Shown one piece after another: positions 1-6,833 of a stretch of 10,384 nt of DNA. Under the pieces are notes generated by a model, which ran no database searches, was not told where the DNA came from, and saw only the letters and a program-made list of their open reading frames with translations. The position numbers were made by a program, and so were the translations under genes. The stretch comes from a bacterium. Lineage in GTDB: Bacteria > Chloroflexota > Dormibacteria > UBA8260 > Bog-877. Every line of letters begins with the position of its first letter. The stretch's first letter is position 1. The stretch covers positions 1 through 10,384 of the forward strand of contig JAKABA010000136.1 in assembly GCA_021802115.1 (NCBI GenBank). The letters are read 5' to 3'.

Positions 1-741
1 CGGGACCGGGGGGTCGCGCTGGTCGGTGGCAGTGCCGCCCTTTTCCCGCATCTCACCGCCTTCCAGAACGTGTGCTACTCACCGCGTGCCAATCCCGCAG
101 CCGCCCGTCGGCACGCGGTCGCGCTCGGCCTGGGTCGACTCCTGGACAGCCGCCCGGCCCGCCTCTCCGAGGGTGAGCGGCGCCGGGTCGCCCTGGCCCG
201 AGCGATCGCGGCCGGCTGTCGGACCCTCTGCCTGGATGAGCCGTTCGCTGCGCTCGACCGCCCGCTCGCCGAGGAGCTGCTGCAGCTGGTGCGCGAACTT
301 GTCGAATCCCTCCCGGAGGGCGCCATCCTGGTGACCCACCGCCTCGACGAGGCTCAGGCGTTCGCAGATCGCATCGCGGTCATCGACCACGGCCGGATCG
401 CCCAGATGGGATCCCCCCTGGAGCTCCTGAGACGGCCCGCGACCCGGGTCGTCGCTCAGGCCATGGGGTATCGGGGGTGGCTCTCCATCGGGGACCAGGT
501 GCTGGCCGTCCACCCCGACCTGAGCCGGGCGGACGGCCAGGACGCCCTGCGGGTCGGGGCCTCAGTTGTGGGCTGCCGGCCGTTCGGGGGGCGCTTCGAC
601 ATCGAGTTCGCGGCGACCGGCCCGTGGACCGGCCGCGCGCACCTCCACTGCGACTCCCCCCTCGAGGTCGGCGCCGAAGTCGAGGTGGTGACGCCGGAGC
701 CAGTGTTCTTCCCCTCACATCCGGGAGTTGGCGATGCCTGA
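1..741 (+). CDS. ABC transporter ATP-binding protein with TOBE-like C-terminus, 5' partial (probable molybdate/tungstate-type)
   Basis: The gene enters from the left edge, so the Walker A region is missing; 246 residues are visible in frame from base 1. The protein should hydrolyse ATP on the cytoplasmic side of an importer. Numbering visible residues: LFPH after the Q-loop at 14-17, a degenerate signature LSEGE at 55-59, Walker B LCLDE at 76-80 followed by the D-loop ALD, and the switch histidine at 113 in ILVTHRLDEA. The spacing from LFPH to the signature is short, as in ModC-like ATPases. Residues about 160-238 look like a TOBE/OB-fold substrate-regulatory domain ending in the typical VFFP. 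Where a Q-loop glutamine is expected (VFQ in relatives) the sequence reads VGGS. The substrate is inferred from the downstream regulator, whose family is linked to molybdate sensing; sulfate, iron or polyamine cannot be excluded. The permease and binding protein should lie upstream, outside the window. Confidence 0.88.
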   Translation, partial: RDRGVALVGGSAALFPHLTAFQNVCYSPRANPAAARRHAVALGLGRLLDSRPARLSEGERRRVALARAIAAGCRTLCLDEPFAALDRPLAEELLQLVRELVESLPEGAILVTHRLDEAQAFADRIAVIDHGRIAQMGSPLELLRRPATRVVAQAMGYRGWLSIGDQVLAVHPDLSRADGQDALRVGASVVGCRPFGGRFDIEFAATGPWTGRAHLHCDSPLEVGAEVEVVTPEPVFFPSHPGVGDA

Positions 742-1780
742 GTCCGGGCTCGGAAGACGGCTGCGGCTCGCGCGCCTGGGCAAGGGGATGTCGCAGGCGG
801 AGCTGGCGGCCCGGTGCGGCGTCAGCCGACAGGCGGTCGCCGGGATCGAGGCGGGGGAGTGGACGCCGTCCCTGGGGGTCGCACTGCGGCTCGCCGCCGC
901 GGTTCAGCGCACCGTGGAGCAGCTGTTCGGTGACGCGGAGCGAGAGCAGACGCTCGCGGTCGAGGGGCTGGCCGAGCCCGCCGGCCCCTCGGGACGGGCC
1001 CTGCTGGCGCAGGTCTTCGGCAGGCTGGTGGCGGTGCCGCAGGAGGGCTCGCTGGCGGCAGTCGCAGGGTTCGGCGCCAGCAGCGCTCGTCTCCAGTCAG
1101 GGGGGGTGGCGCTGGGGGCGATGCCCGCGGAACGAATCCTGCTGGTCGCCGGTTGTGACCCGGCGCTTCCCCTTTTGGCCGAGGGGCTGAGCGCCACCGG
1201 GTCGAAGCTGCGCCTGGTCTGGTGGCCATGCGGAAGCCAGCGGGCGCTGGAGTTGCTGAGCCGGGGATTGGTGCACGCGGCCGCGGCCCATGCCCCCGCT
1301 CAGCGGTTGCCGGTCCTGGCGGGCCATTCGGCGCTCGGGTTCGCGAGCTGGGAGGAGGGGATCGTCTTCCGCCCTGACACCCAGGCATTGACCCTGGAGG
1401 CAGCGGTCGGGCGCCGGCTCCGCCTCGCCAACCGGGAGCCGGGATCCGAGGCGCGGCAGCTCCTGGACAACCACCTGCAGGAGCTCGGCTCCGACGCGGT
1501 GCCCGGCTACGAGAGCCGTTACCGCGGTCATCTCCCCGTCGCCTCGGCCGTGGCCGACCTCGGCGCCGACTTCGGGATCGCCACCGAGCCGGCCGCGCTC
1601 GCCCTGGGCCTTGGCTTCTTGGGGCTGTCCGCGCAGAGCTCGGTGATCTTCGTGCCGGATGACAAGGCCGGCAGCGAGGAGCTTACCGCTCTGCTCAACG
1701 GGCTCGGACATCCGGCCTTGGAGCGCCAACTGTCGGCCTTGCCCGGTTATGGGACCGCCATCCTGGGTGAGAGTCTGTGA
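734..1780 (+). CDS. XRE-type HTH regulator fused to a PBP-like ligand-binding domain (probable oxyanion-responsive regulator)
   Basis: A 348-residue one-component regulator. Residues about 8-65 form an XRE/Cro-type helix-turn-helix, with SQAELAARCGVSRQAVAGIE at 20-39 holding the two recognition helices. After a linker, residues about 133-340 match the PBP_like domain family (periplasmic-binding-protein fold, here cytoplasmic). The hallmark loop RLANREPGSEARQLLD lies at 230-245, followed by PGYES, a histidine and an SAVADLGADFGIATEPAA block. This family is often joined to DNA-binding domains near molybdate/tungstate transporters, so the ligand is probably that oxyanion; this is inference. A TTG at 728 is in frame, but the ATG at 734 has GGGAG at 723-727 with a 6-nt spacer, so it is preferred. 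It overlaps the ATPase stop by 8 nt, indicating translational coupling and a shared operon. The family usually carries GSGTR in the loop where this protein has GSEAR. Confidence 0.85.
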   Translation: MPESGLGRRLRLARLGKGMSQAELAARCGVSRQAVAGIEAGEWTPSLGVALRLAAAVQRTVEQLFGDAEREQTLAVEGLAEPAGPSGRALLAQVFGRLVAVPQEGSLAAVAGFGASSARLQSGGVALGAMPAERILLVAGCDPALPLLAEGLSATGSKLRLVWWPCGSQRALELLSRGLVHAAAAHAPAQRLPVLAGHSALGFASWEEGIVFRPDTQALTLEAAVGRRLRLANREPGSEARQLLDNHLQELGSDAVPGYESRYRGHLPVASAVADLGADFGIATEPAALALGLGFLGLSAQSSVIFVPDDKAGSEELTALLNGLGHPALERQLSALPGYGTAILGESL

Positions 1781-1797
1781 GTGGGGGCCGCCGCGAA

Positions 1798-1820
1798 GGA
1801 CCCCGAGATCGGGGGCGTCC
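1798..1820. terminator. Weak hairpin between convergent genes (possible bidirectional terminator)
   Basis: The 65-bp gap between the regulator stop (1780) and the dehydrogenase stop (1846) holds a hairpin. CCCCG at 1801-1805 pairs with CGGGG at 1810-1814 around an AGAT loop, and GGA/TCC extend the stem beyond a 3-nt bulge. Neither strand shows a T-tract, so intrinsic termination would be weak. Such pairing can also arise by chance at this GC content. The position between two converging stops is the main reason to list it. Confidence 0.3.
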
Positions 1821-1845
1821 GGCCGGGGTCGGGATCGGCTTGGGT

Positions 1846-3228
1846 CTAAGGGCGCCACACCGTCTGGATGTTGGTGAACTCTCGGATCCCGAAGCTGGCC
1901 AGCTCTCTTCCGTAGCCGCTGCGCTTCACCCCCCCGAAGGGGATGCGCGCATCGGAGTGGGTCATGCCGTTCACGAACACCCCGCCGGTGTCGAGCTGCC
2001 GGGCGAGAGCGGTGCCGTGGTCAGGGTCCGAGGTCCAGACGTTGCCCCCGAGCCCGTAACGAGGGTGGTTGGCCAGCCGGACCGCCTCGGCCTCGTCGGC
2101 GAACGTGGTGAATGCGGCGACCGGCCCGAAGGTCTCCTCCTGGAACACCGCCATCTCCGGCGTCACGCCGGTCAGCACCGTGGCCGGGTAGAAGAATCCC
2201 GGCCCCTCCTCCGGCACCCCTCCGAGGACGATCTCGGCGCCCTGGCGCACCGAGCGCGACACCTGTTCCTGCAGCTGTTCCCGCAGGTCGGCGCGAGCGA
2301 GCGGGCCCAGCTGCACTCCAGGGTCGGTGGGGTCACCCAGTCGCAGGGCGCGGGCGGCAGCGGCGAAGAGCTCCAGGAAGTCCGAGAAAACCTCCCGGTC
2401 GATCAGGAAGCGCTTGGCGGCGATGCAGCTCTGGCCCGCGTTCTGATAGCGCGAACGCACTCCGGTCGCGGCGGCCAGCGGCAGGTCCGCGTCCCGCAGC
2501 ACCATGAAGAAGTCGGATCCCCCCAGCTCCAGCACCGCCTTCTTCAGCTCCCGACCCGCCAGCTGGGCGACCTGGCTGCCGGCGCGGTCGCTGCCGGTCA
2601 GGGTGACGGCCCGGACCCTCGGGTCGGCGACCATCCGCTCCACCTTGTCCGTGCCGGTGACCAGGGCGGTCAGCGAGCCCGCGGGAAAGCCCGCCTCCTC
2701 GACCAGCCTCTCCAAGGCCAGGGCGCACCCGAAGGTGGTGGGGGCGTGCTTCAGCAGCCCGGTGTTGCCGGCCATGAGCGCGGGCGCGGCAAAGCGGATC
2801 ACCTGCCAGAGGGGGAAGTTCCACGGCATGATCGCCAGCACCACCCCGAGCGGCCGGTAGGCTACGAAGCTGCGCGGTGAGTCCGACGGCATCGGCTCGT
2901 CGGCCAGTAACTGCTCCGCCTGGTGGGCGAAGTACTGGCAGCTGATCGCACACTTCTCCACCTCCGCGCGGGACTCCAGGAGCGGTTTGCCCATCTCCGC
3001 GGTGACCAGCTGGGCCAGTTCCTCGGCGTGCTGCCGCAGTCCGTCGGCCAGCTTTAGCATGCGCTGGGAGCGCCACGCGAAGGGCTGGCGGGAGTTCTCC
3101 AGATGGGCCGAGTGGGCGCGGGCGATGGCGGCCTCGATCTCGGGATCGGACATCCCGATACGCTCCGCCAGCACCTCCTCGGTGGCGGGATTGACACTCC
3201 GGTAGATCTCTGCCCCTGGCTCAGCCAC
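1846..3228 (-). CDS. gabD: NAD(P)-dependent succinate-semialdehyde dehydrogenase-type aldehyde dehydrogenase (short GabD1-like)
   Basis: A 460-residue aldehyde dehydrogenase that should oxidise an aldehyde, most likely succinate semialdehyde, to its acid using NAD(P)+ in the cytoplasm. The length and the block NAGQSCIAAKRF fit the short (about 455-460 aa) succinate-semialdehyde dehydrogenases of the mycobacterial GabD1 and cyanobacterial type, rather than the roughly 480-aa enterobacterial GabD. Catalytic residues are all present: Asn137 in MPWNFP, Lys160 in LLKHAP, Glu234 in LELGG and nucleophile Cys268. The cofactor loop LTGSDRAGS starts at 209. The start is a GTG at 3228 preceded by a near-perfect AAGGAGG (3235-3241) with a 6-nt spacer. 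It is the last gene of a minus-strand run and follows the MBL hydrolase by 18 nt. Its true substrate could be glutarate semialdehyde or another small aldehyde. No GABA transaminase is in the window, so a GABA-shunt role is not shown. Confidence 0.88.
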   Translation of the reverse strand: MAEPGAEIYRSVNPATEEVLAERIGMSDPEIEAAIARAHSAHLENSRQPFAWRSQRMLKLADGLRQHAEELAQLVTAEMGKPLLESRAEVEKCAISCQYFAHQAEQLLADEPMPSDSPRSFVAYRPLGVVLAIMPWNFPLWQVIRFAAPALMAGNTGLLKHAPTTFGCALALERLVEEAGFPAGSLTALVTGTDKVERMVADPRVRAVTLTGSDRAGSQVAQLAGRELKKAVLELGGSDFFMVLRDADLPLAAATGVRSRYQNAGQSCIAAKRFLIDREVFSDFLELFAAAARALRLGDPTDPGVQLGPLARADLREQLQEQVSRSVRQGAEIVLGGVPEEGPGFFYPATVLTGVTPEMAVFQEETFGPVAAFTTFADEAEAVRLANHPRYGLGGNVWTSDPDHGTALARQLDTGGVFVNGMTHSDARIPFGGVKRSGYGRELASFGIREFTNIQTVWRP

Positions 3229-3234
3229 GATCGT

Positions 3235-3241
3235 CCTCCTT
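3235..3241 (-). promoter_or_regulatory. Strong Shine-Dalgarno site for the aldehyde dehydrogenase
   Basis: On the minus strand this reads AAGGAGG, six bases before the GTG at 3228. It decides the start codon of the dehydrogenase and implies efficient independent initiation inside the operon. It lies within the short gap after the MBL hydrolase stop. Confidence 0.8.
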
Positions 3242-3246
3242 GCCGC

Positions 3247-4287
3247 CTACTTGGTCGCTGCCGCCGGCGTTCCTCCGGGAAGGTACCGCGCGGCCTCCCC
3301 ATCGAAGAGCAGCCTGCCCTGGTCGGCCAGCACCCTGAGGTGCGCCTCCGACTCGAACACGGCCAGCATCTGGTTGAAGGGGTCGAGCTCGCCGAACCGG
3401 CGGCCCCGCCTGGTCCAGGTTAGGGCTCCCGCCACCTCCCTCGGGGTCGCGCCCTGGGCCGGGATCTGCTCGAGACAGAGTTGGAGCCGCTCCCGGTGGT
3501 GCTGGAGGAGCTCGTCGACCCGCTGGCGCAGTCCGCTGAAGGCCGGGCCATGGGCCGGGAGCACGAGCTGCGCTGGCAGCTCGCGCACCCGCTCCAGGGA
3601 GGTCATGAAGTTCGCCAGGGGGCTGTCCGCTAGGGGCAGCTCCACTCCCAGCGAGGGGGTGATGTGCGGCAGCACGTGGTCTCCCGCGAACAGGATTGAT
3701 CGCTTTTGGTCGAACAGGCAGAGATGCCCCCGGGTGTGTCCGGGGGTGGCGATCACCTGGAGCGCCAGCTGTTCGGGAAAGAGCAGCTCCTGCCCCACCA
3801 GGTACAGGTCCGGAGCCGGCGGCTTCCAGGGGGCCTCATCGACCCGGGGCTCGGCCACCAACCTCGCCACCACGTCGGCGGCGGAGCAGCTCAGCAAACG
3901 GTCGAGTGACGCCTGGCGAGCCCGACCCGGGTCGGCGGCGAACGCGACCTGGGTTGCCTGGTCCCCCAGCCCCAACGAGAGCCAGGCCCCCGACCGCTGC
4001 TTGACCCAGCCCGCGGCGCCGAGGTGGTCCCGGTGCACATGGGTCGCGAAGATGGCCCTCACGTCCGCGGGGCGGCTGCCGAGGTGGCGCAGCGCCGTGC
4101 GGAGCGCCCCGTGGGTCTCGCGGCGGTCCCAGCCGCAGTCGATGAGGAGCATCCCCTCGGGCATCCGGACCAGGTAGGCGTTGACCGCCCGCAGCGCGTC
4201 GCCCGGAAGCGGCAAGGGGCAGCGAAAGATCCCCTCCGCCACCTCCTCCACCCCGGGTTCGGCCCAGCGGTGGCGGTCCTCAGCCAA
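3247..4287 (-). CDS. Metallo-beta-lactamase-fold hydrolase with C-terminal winged-helix-like region
   Basis: A 346-residue MBL-superfamily enzyme with a complete two-metal site: THVHRDH at 82-88 (His83, His85, Asp87, His88), PGHTRGH with His184, GDH with Asp203 and PAHG with His246. Residues about 300-330, around NQMLAVFESEAHLRVL, resemble the small winged-helix domain at the C-terminus of LACTB2-like family members. Relatives include glyoxalase II-like thioesterases, LACTB2-like nucleases and other hydrolases, and the substrate cannot be read from the sequence. The start is a TTG at 4287 overlapping the channel stop in TTGGCTGA, with only a weak purine stretch upstream. In-frame GTG codons at residues 13 and 16 are possible alternatives but have no better ribosome site. 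It sits between a mechanosensitive channel and an aldehyde dehydrogenase. A role in aldehyde or thioester detoxification with the dehydrogenase is possible but speculative. There is no signal peptide, so it is probably cytoplasmic. Confidence 0.87.
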   Translation of the reverse strand: MAEDRHRWAEPGVEEVAEGIFRCPLPLPGDALRAVNAYLVRMPEGMLLIDCGWDRRETHGALRTALRHLGSRPADVRAIFATHVHRDHLGAAGWVKQRSGAWLSLGLGDQATQVAFAADPGRARQASLDRLLSCSAADVVARLVAEPRVDEAPWKPPAPDLYLVGQELLFPEQLALQVIATPGHTRGHLCLFDQKRSILFAGDHVLPHITPSLGVELPLADSPLANFMTSLERVRELPAQLVLPAHGPAFSGLRQRVDELLQHHRERLQLCLEQIPAQGATPREVAGALTWTRRGRRFGELDPFNQMLAVFESEAHLRVLADQGRLLFDGEAARYLPGGTPAAATK

Positions 4288-5137
4288 CCGGGTCCGCCGG
4301 GCTTGCGCCGGGATTCCCCGCCATGATCAGGTGGCTGACCTGGGCCAGGTCCACGGGGAGGTGGCTGCGGATCTGCAGCTGACAGGTCATCTGACCCCCC
4401 TCCTGCGCCTGGAGCCGCAGCGGGTGCAGGCTGACCGAGTCCCCCGGCCGCAGGTGGAGATGGCGTTCCAGCCGCAGGCTCAACTGATCGAGCGAGGTCT
4501 CCGGCGGGAGCTGCAGCTCGATGTCGACCTGCAGGGGGATGTGGGTCACGGTCAGGGCGGCCATCAGCACCCCACTGTTGGGGATGCGCACCGGCCGGCC
4601 GCCCACGTCGACCGTCGTGTAGACCACCCCGACGTGGGTCACGATCCCCGAGTACTCGATGCCCCCGAACAGATAGGTGCGGATGTGCACCCAGTTGCCG
4701 ACCACGAAGGGGCGCGCCATCAACAGGACCAGCCCCGCGAAGACCGATCCCAGAGAGGTCTGGGCCGCCACCCCGACGATGACGCCCACGATCGCGCCCG
4801 CGGCCAACAGGCCGGTGAGGTTGATCTGCAGCGCCGACAGCACCCCCAGGCCCAGGACCACGTAGAGGCACCAGGTGGCGACCGGCCTCCAGCTGTACAG
4901 CGGCGTCCCCCGGAGGTGGAAGAAGACCCGGGAGAGGAAGGCGCGGATCGCCACCCCGCCCAGGACCACCGCGGCCAGGAAGATCCCGAACTGCACCGGC
5001 AGCTGGTCGGCCCGCGGCGCCAGCGCCAGGATCTGGGGGCGCACCGCGAACAGGGCCGCCAGCGCCGCCGCCGCGGTGGCGGCGATGAGCCAGCTGTTGC
5101 GGCGCTCGTGGCGGGGGCTCCGGGGGTGGCTCAGCAT
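4280..5137 (-). CDS. Small MscS-family mechanosensitive channel
   Basis: With the ATG at 5137 this is a 285-residue membrane protein, the size of a minimal MscS subunit that opens under membrane tension to release solutes. Hydrophobic segments lie near residues 15-33, 50-66 and 86-103. The pore helix (about 110-142) holds VGVAAQTSLGSVFAGLVLLM, which aligns with the MscS TM3 pattern of Gly/Ala packing, followed by ARPFVVGNWV. The beta-domain signature is GIVTHVGVVYTTVDVGGRP with RIPNSGVLMA at 185-194. The C-terminal part (about 200-270) is the soluble alpha/beta cage. An upstream in-frame GTG at 5173 would add 12 residues but has no ribosome site. The ATG at 5137 has AGGA seven bases upstream, so it was chosen. 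The gene lies 51 nt after the exporter stop and its stop overlaps the start of the MBL hydrolase by 8 nt, which implies coupled translation. Confidence 0.88.
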   Translation of the reverse strand: MLSHPRSPRHERRNSWLIAATAAAALAALFAVRPQILALAPRADQLPVQFGIFLAAVVLGGVAIRAFLSRVFFHLRGTPLYSWRPVATWCLYVVLGLGVLSALQINLTGLLAAGAIVGVIVGVAAQTSLGSVFAGLVLLMARPFVVGNWVHIRTYLFGGIEYSGIVTHVGVVYTTVDVGGRPVRIPNSGVLMAALTVTHIPLQVDIELQLPPETSLDQLSLRLERHLHLRPGDSVSLHPLRLQAQEGGQMTCQLQIRSHLPVDLAQVSHLIMAGNPGASPADPVG

Positions 5138-5188
5138 CGGCCCATCCTGCCAGAGCAGAGGGCGAGCGCGCACGCAGGGCGCGAGCGT

Positions 5189-6682
5189 TCAGCCCTCGGC
5201 GGTCAGGGTGGGATCGCTGTTCAGCTGGGTCTTGCCTCGCATCGCCGCCAGCACCGCGGCCACGACGGCGATCCCGACCAGGAAGACGGCGGAAGCCACC
5301 AGCCCCGCGGTCGCCTGGCTGGGGGTCTGCCGGCTGGAGGCGCTGGCGCCGGCCGCCAGCCCGTAGGTCACCCCCACCAGCGCCACCCCCATGGATGTTC
5401 CAAGGCCCCGGGTCATGTTCAGGATCCCACTGGCCATCCCGGAGTGCTGCTTGGGAGCCGAGCCCATGATCGCGGCGTTGTTGGGCGGGGTGAACATGCC
5501 CAGGCCGATCCCACACACCACCAGCTCCAGCAACAGGAGGATTCCGAAGGTGGGGTGGAGCGCGAGCGCGGCCATGCTGGCGGCGACCAGGATCATCCCT
5601 CCCACAGTCAGCGGCTGGGCGCCGATCCGGTCGGCGACGTTGCCGGCGAACGGTGCGGTGATCCCCAGCGCCAGCGGGAGCAGCAGCAGCTCCGCCCCAG
5701 CCTGTCCCGAGTTCTCGTGGCCCGCGAACTCCAGATAGAAGGGGAGCACAAAGAGGATGCCGAAGAGGGCCAGGTAGGAGAGCAGGCCGGAGGAGATGCC
5801 CGCCGAGAACTGCACCACCTTGAAGATGCCGAGCTGCATCATCGGCGCCCGGGTGCGCAGCTCCCGGTAGATGAACAGGGCTCCGAAGACGATCGTGGCG
5901 CCGAAGTAGAGCAGGATCTGCGGCGACAGCCAGCCGGTGTCGTTGCCGAAGGAGACCGCCAGCAGCAGCCCGGAGATCGCCGCGGTGAAGCACCCGATCC
6001 CCAGCCAGTCGATCGGCTGCCGCTCGGCCAGATGCCGGCTGCGGGGCAGCAGGAACCAGCCCAGGCCCATCCCGATGAGCCCGGCGGGGACGTTCACGAA
6101 GAAGATCAGCCGCCAGCCGCCAAGGACGATGAGAAATCCTCCCAAGGCCGGGCCCAGGGACAGGCCGAGGGCCTGGGCCGCGCCCTGCACCCCGATGCCC
6201 CGCCCGAGCTTGTCGGGAGGCATCGCCTGAACGATGAGGGCGACGCTGTTGGCCTGCAGCATCGCGGCCCCGAATCCCTGGAGCACCCGGAACACCACCA
6301 GCAGCTCGAGGCTGGGGGCGATGCCGCAGAGGAAGGTGCCGATTATGAAGATGCCGAAGCCGTAAACGTAGAGCAGCTTGCGCCCGACCATATCCGCGAA
6401 CCGCCCCACCGCGGTCACCATCGCCACCAGGACCAGGAGGTAGGCGAGGGAAACCCACTCCACCGCCCCCAGGGTGGTGTGGAAGCTCTCGTAGAGCTTG
6501 GGCAGCGCCAGCACCACGATGCTGGCATCCAGCTGGCCCATGAAGGCACCCACGCAGACCGTGCCCACCACGTACCAGTAGGAGTTGGGCTTGTTGGCGA
6601 TCCAGCCCGGGCGGCGGGACTCCACCAAGAGCCGGCGCCAGCCGGTGGCCGCCACGGGCAGGTCGGATCCAGCGGCAGGCAT
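5189..6682 (-). CDS. MFS transporter, DHA2 (EmrB/QacA-type) family, 14 predicted membrane segments
   Basis: A proton-driven exporter of the drug:H+ antiporter-2 family, 497 residues from the ATG at 6682. Seen in order: LDASIVVLALP (51-61, the family LDxTIVNVALP motif), motif A GRFADMVGRK (93-102), motif B RVLQGFGAA (132-140, with the conserved arginine), motif C GLSLGPALGG (173-182) and WRLIFFVNVPAG (190-201). The length and later hydrophobic stretches fit 14 helices. About 30 polar and basic residues precede helix 1. An upstream ATG at 6727 adds 15 residues (rich in Arg) but has no ribosome site and would put the TATATT box inside the gene, so 6682 is preferred. It heads a possible four-gene minus-strand run. 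A hairpin terminator upstream isolates it from the permease gene. The substrate could be a drug, fatty acid, metabolite or amino acid; no local regulator narrows this. Confidence 0.88.
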   Translation of the reverse strand: MPAAGSDLPVAATGWRRLLVESRRPGWIANKPNSYWYVVGTVCVGAFMGQLDASIVVLALPKLYESFHTTLGAVEWVSLAYLLVLVAMVTAVGRFADMVGRKLLYVYGFGIFIIGTFLCGIAPSLELLVVFRVLQGFGAAMLQANSVALIVQAMPPDKLGRGIGVQGAAQALGLSLGPALGGFLIVLGGWRLIFFVNVPAGLIGMGLGWFLLPRSRHLAERQPIDWLGIGCFTAAISGLLLAVSFGNDTGWLSPQILLYFGATIVFGALFIYRELRTRAPMMQLGIFKVVQFSAGISSGLLSYLALFGILFVLPFYLEFAGHENSGQAGAELLLLPLALGITAPFAGNVADRIGAQPLTVGGMILVAASMAALALHPTFGILLLLELVVCGIGLGMFTPPNNAAIMGSAPKQHSGMASGILNMTRGLGTSMGVALVGVTYGLAAGASASSRQTPSQATAGLVASAVFLVGIAVVAAVLAAMRGKTQLNSDPTLTAEG

Positions 6683-6690
6683 CGTCTCTG

Positions 6691-6696
6691 AATATA
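6691..6696 (-). promoter_or_regulatory. Possible -10 box for the DHA2 exporter (leaderless or near-leaderless message)
   Basis: The minus strand reads TATATT, ending 8 nt before the ATG at 6682. A transcript starting about seven bases after this box would begin at or next to the start codon. No convincing -35 lies at normal spacing: TTGGAC is 13 nt away, which is short. No Shine-Dalgarno sequence precedes the ATG. AT-rich boxes are rare in this GC-rich window, which gives the call some weight. Confidence 0.4.
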
Positions 6697-6757
6697 GCCG
6701 AATTGTCCGGTCCAATCGGGGCTGCATCGCCGGCGTGGTGGATCGGGAAGAGAGGAT

Positions 6758-6791
6758 GAGGGGCCCATCCGGCTTGCCGGATGGGCCCCTC
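6758..6791 (-). terminator. Hairpin terminator downstream of the APC permease
   Basis: A perfect 15-bp inverted repeat (6758-6772 with 6777-6791) around a CTTG tetraloop lies 43 nt past the permease stop and 31 nt before the most upstream possible exporter start. On the minus strand the stem is followed by a pyrimidine-rich run (CATCCTCTCTTCCC) rather than a clean T-tract. The stem is exceptionally stable, so it probably ends permease transcription and keeps the exporter under separate control. It could also protect the 3' end of the message. Confidence 0.7.
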
Positions 6792-6833
6792 CGAGCCGCC
6801 TTCCAGGTGGCGGCCCTCAGAGTCGCAGCAGTT

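Noticed and set aside
1097..1858. A 253-codon minus-strand open frame opposite the regulator
   Set aside because: The plus strand encodes a regulator with clear HTH and PBP-like motifs; this frame is Gly/Arg/Pro/Gln-rich noise.
1777..2880. A 367-codon plus-strand open frame opposite the aldehyde dehydrogenase
   Set aside because: The opposite strand encodes a complete aldehyde dehydrogenase with all catalytic residues and a strong ribosome site; this frame is its shadow.
5138..5173. Longer channel protein from a GTG at 5173
   Set aside because: No Shine-Dalgarno sequence precedes the GTG, and the added residues are polar and basic; the ATG at 5137 has AGGA at good spacing.
4059..6458. A 799-codon minus-strand open frame out of phase with the exporter and channel
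   Set aside because: Its product is a Gly/Arg/Pro/Ala-rich frameshifted image of the real proteins, crosses three gene boundaries and has no motif.
4181..6691. An 836-codon open frame on the plus strand opposite the exporter, channel and hydrolase genes
   Set aside because: It is antisense to three genes with full family motifs. Its translation is Gln/His/Gly/Arg/Asp-rich low-complexity sequence typical of GC-rich shadow frames, with no domain.
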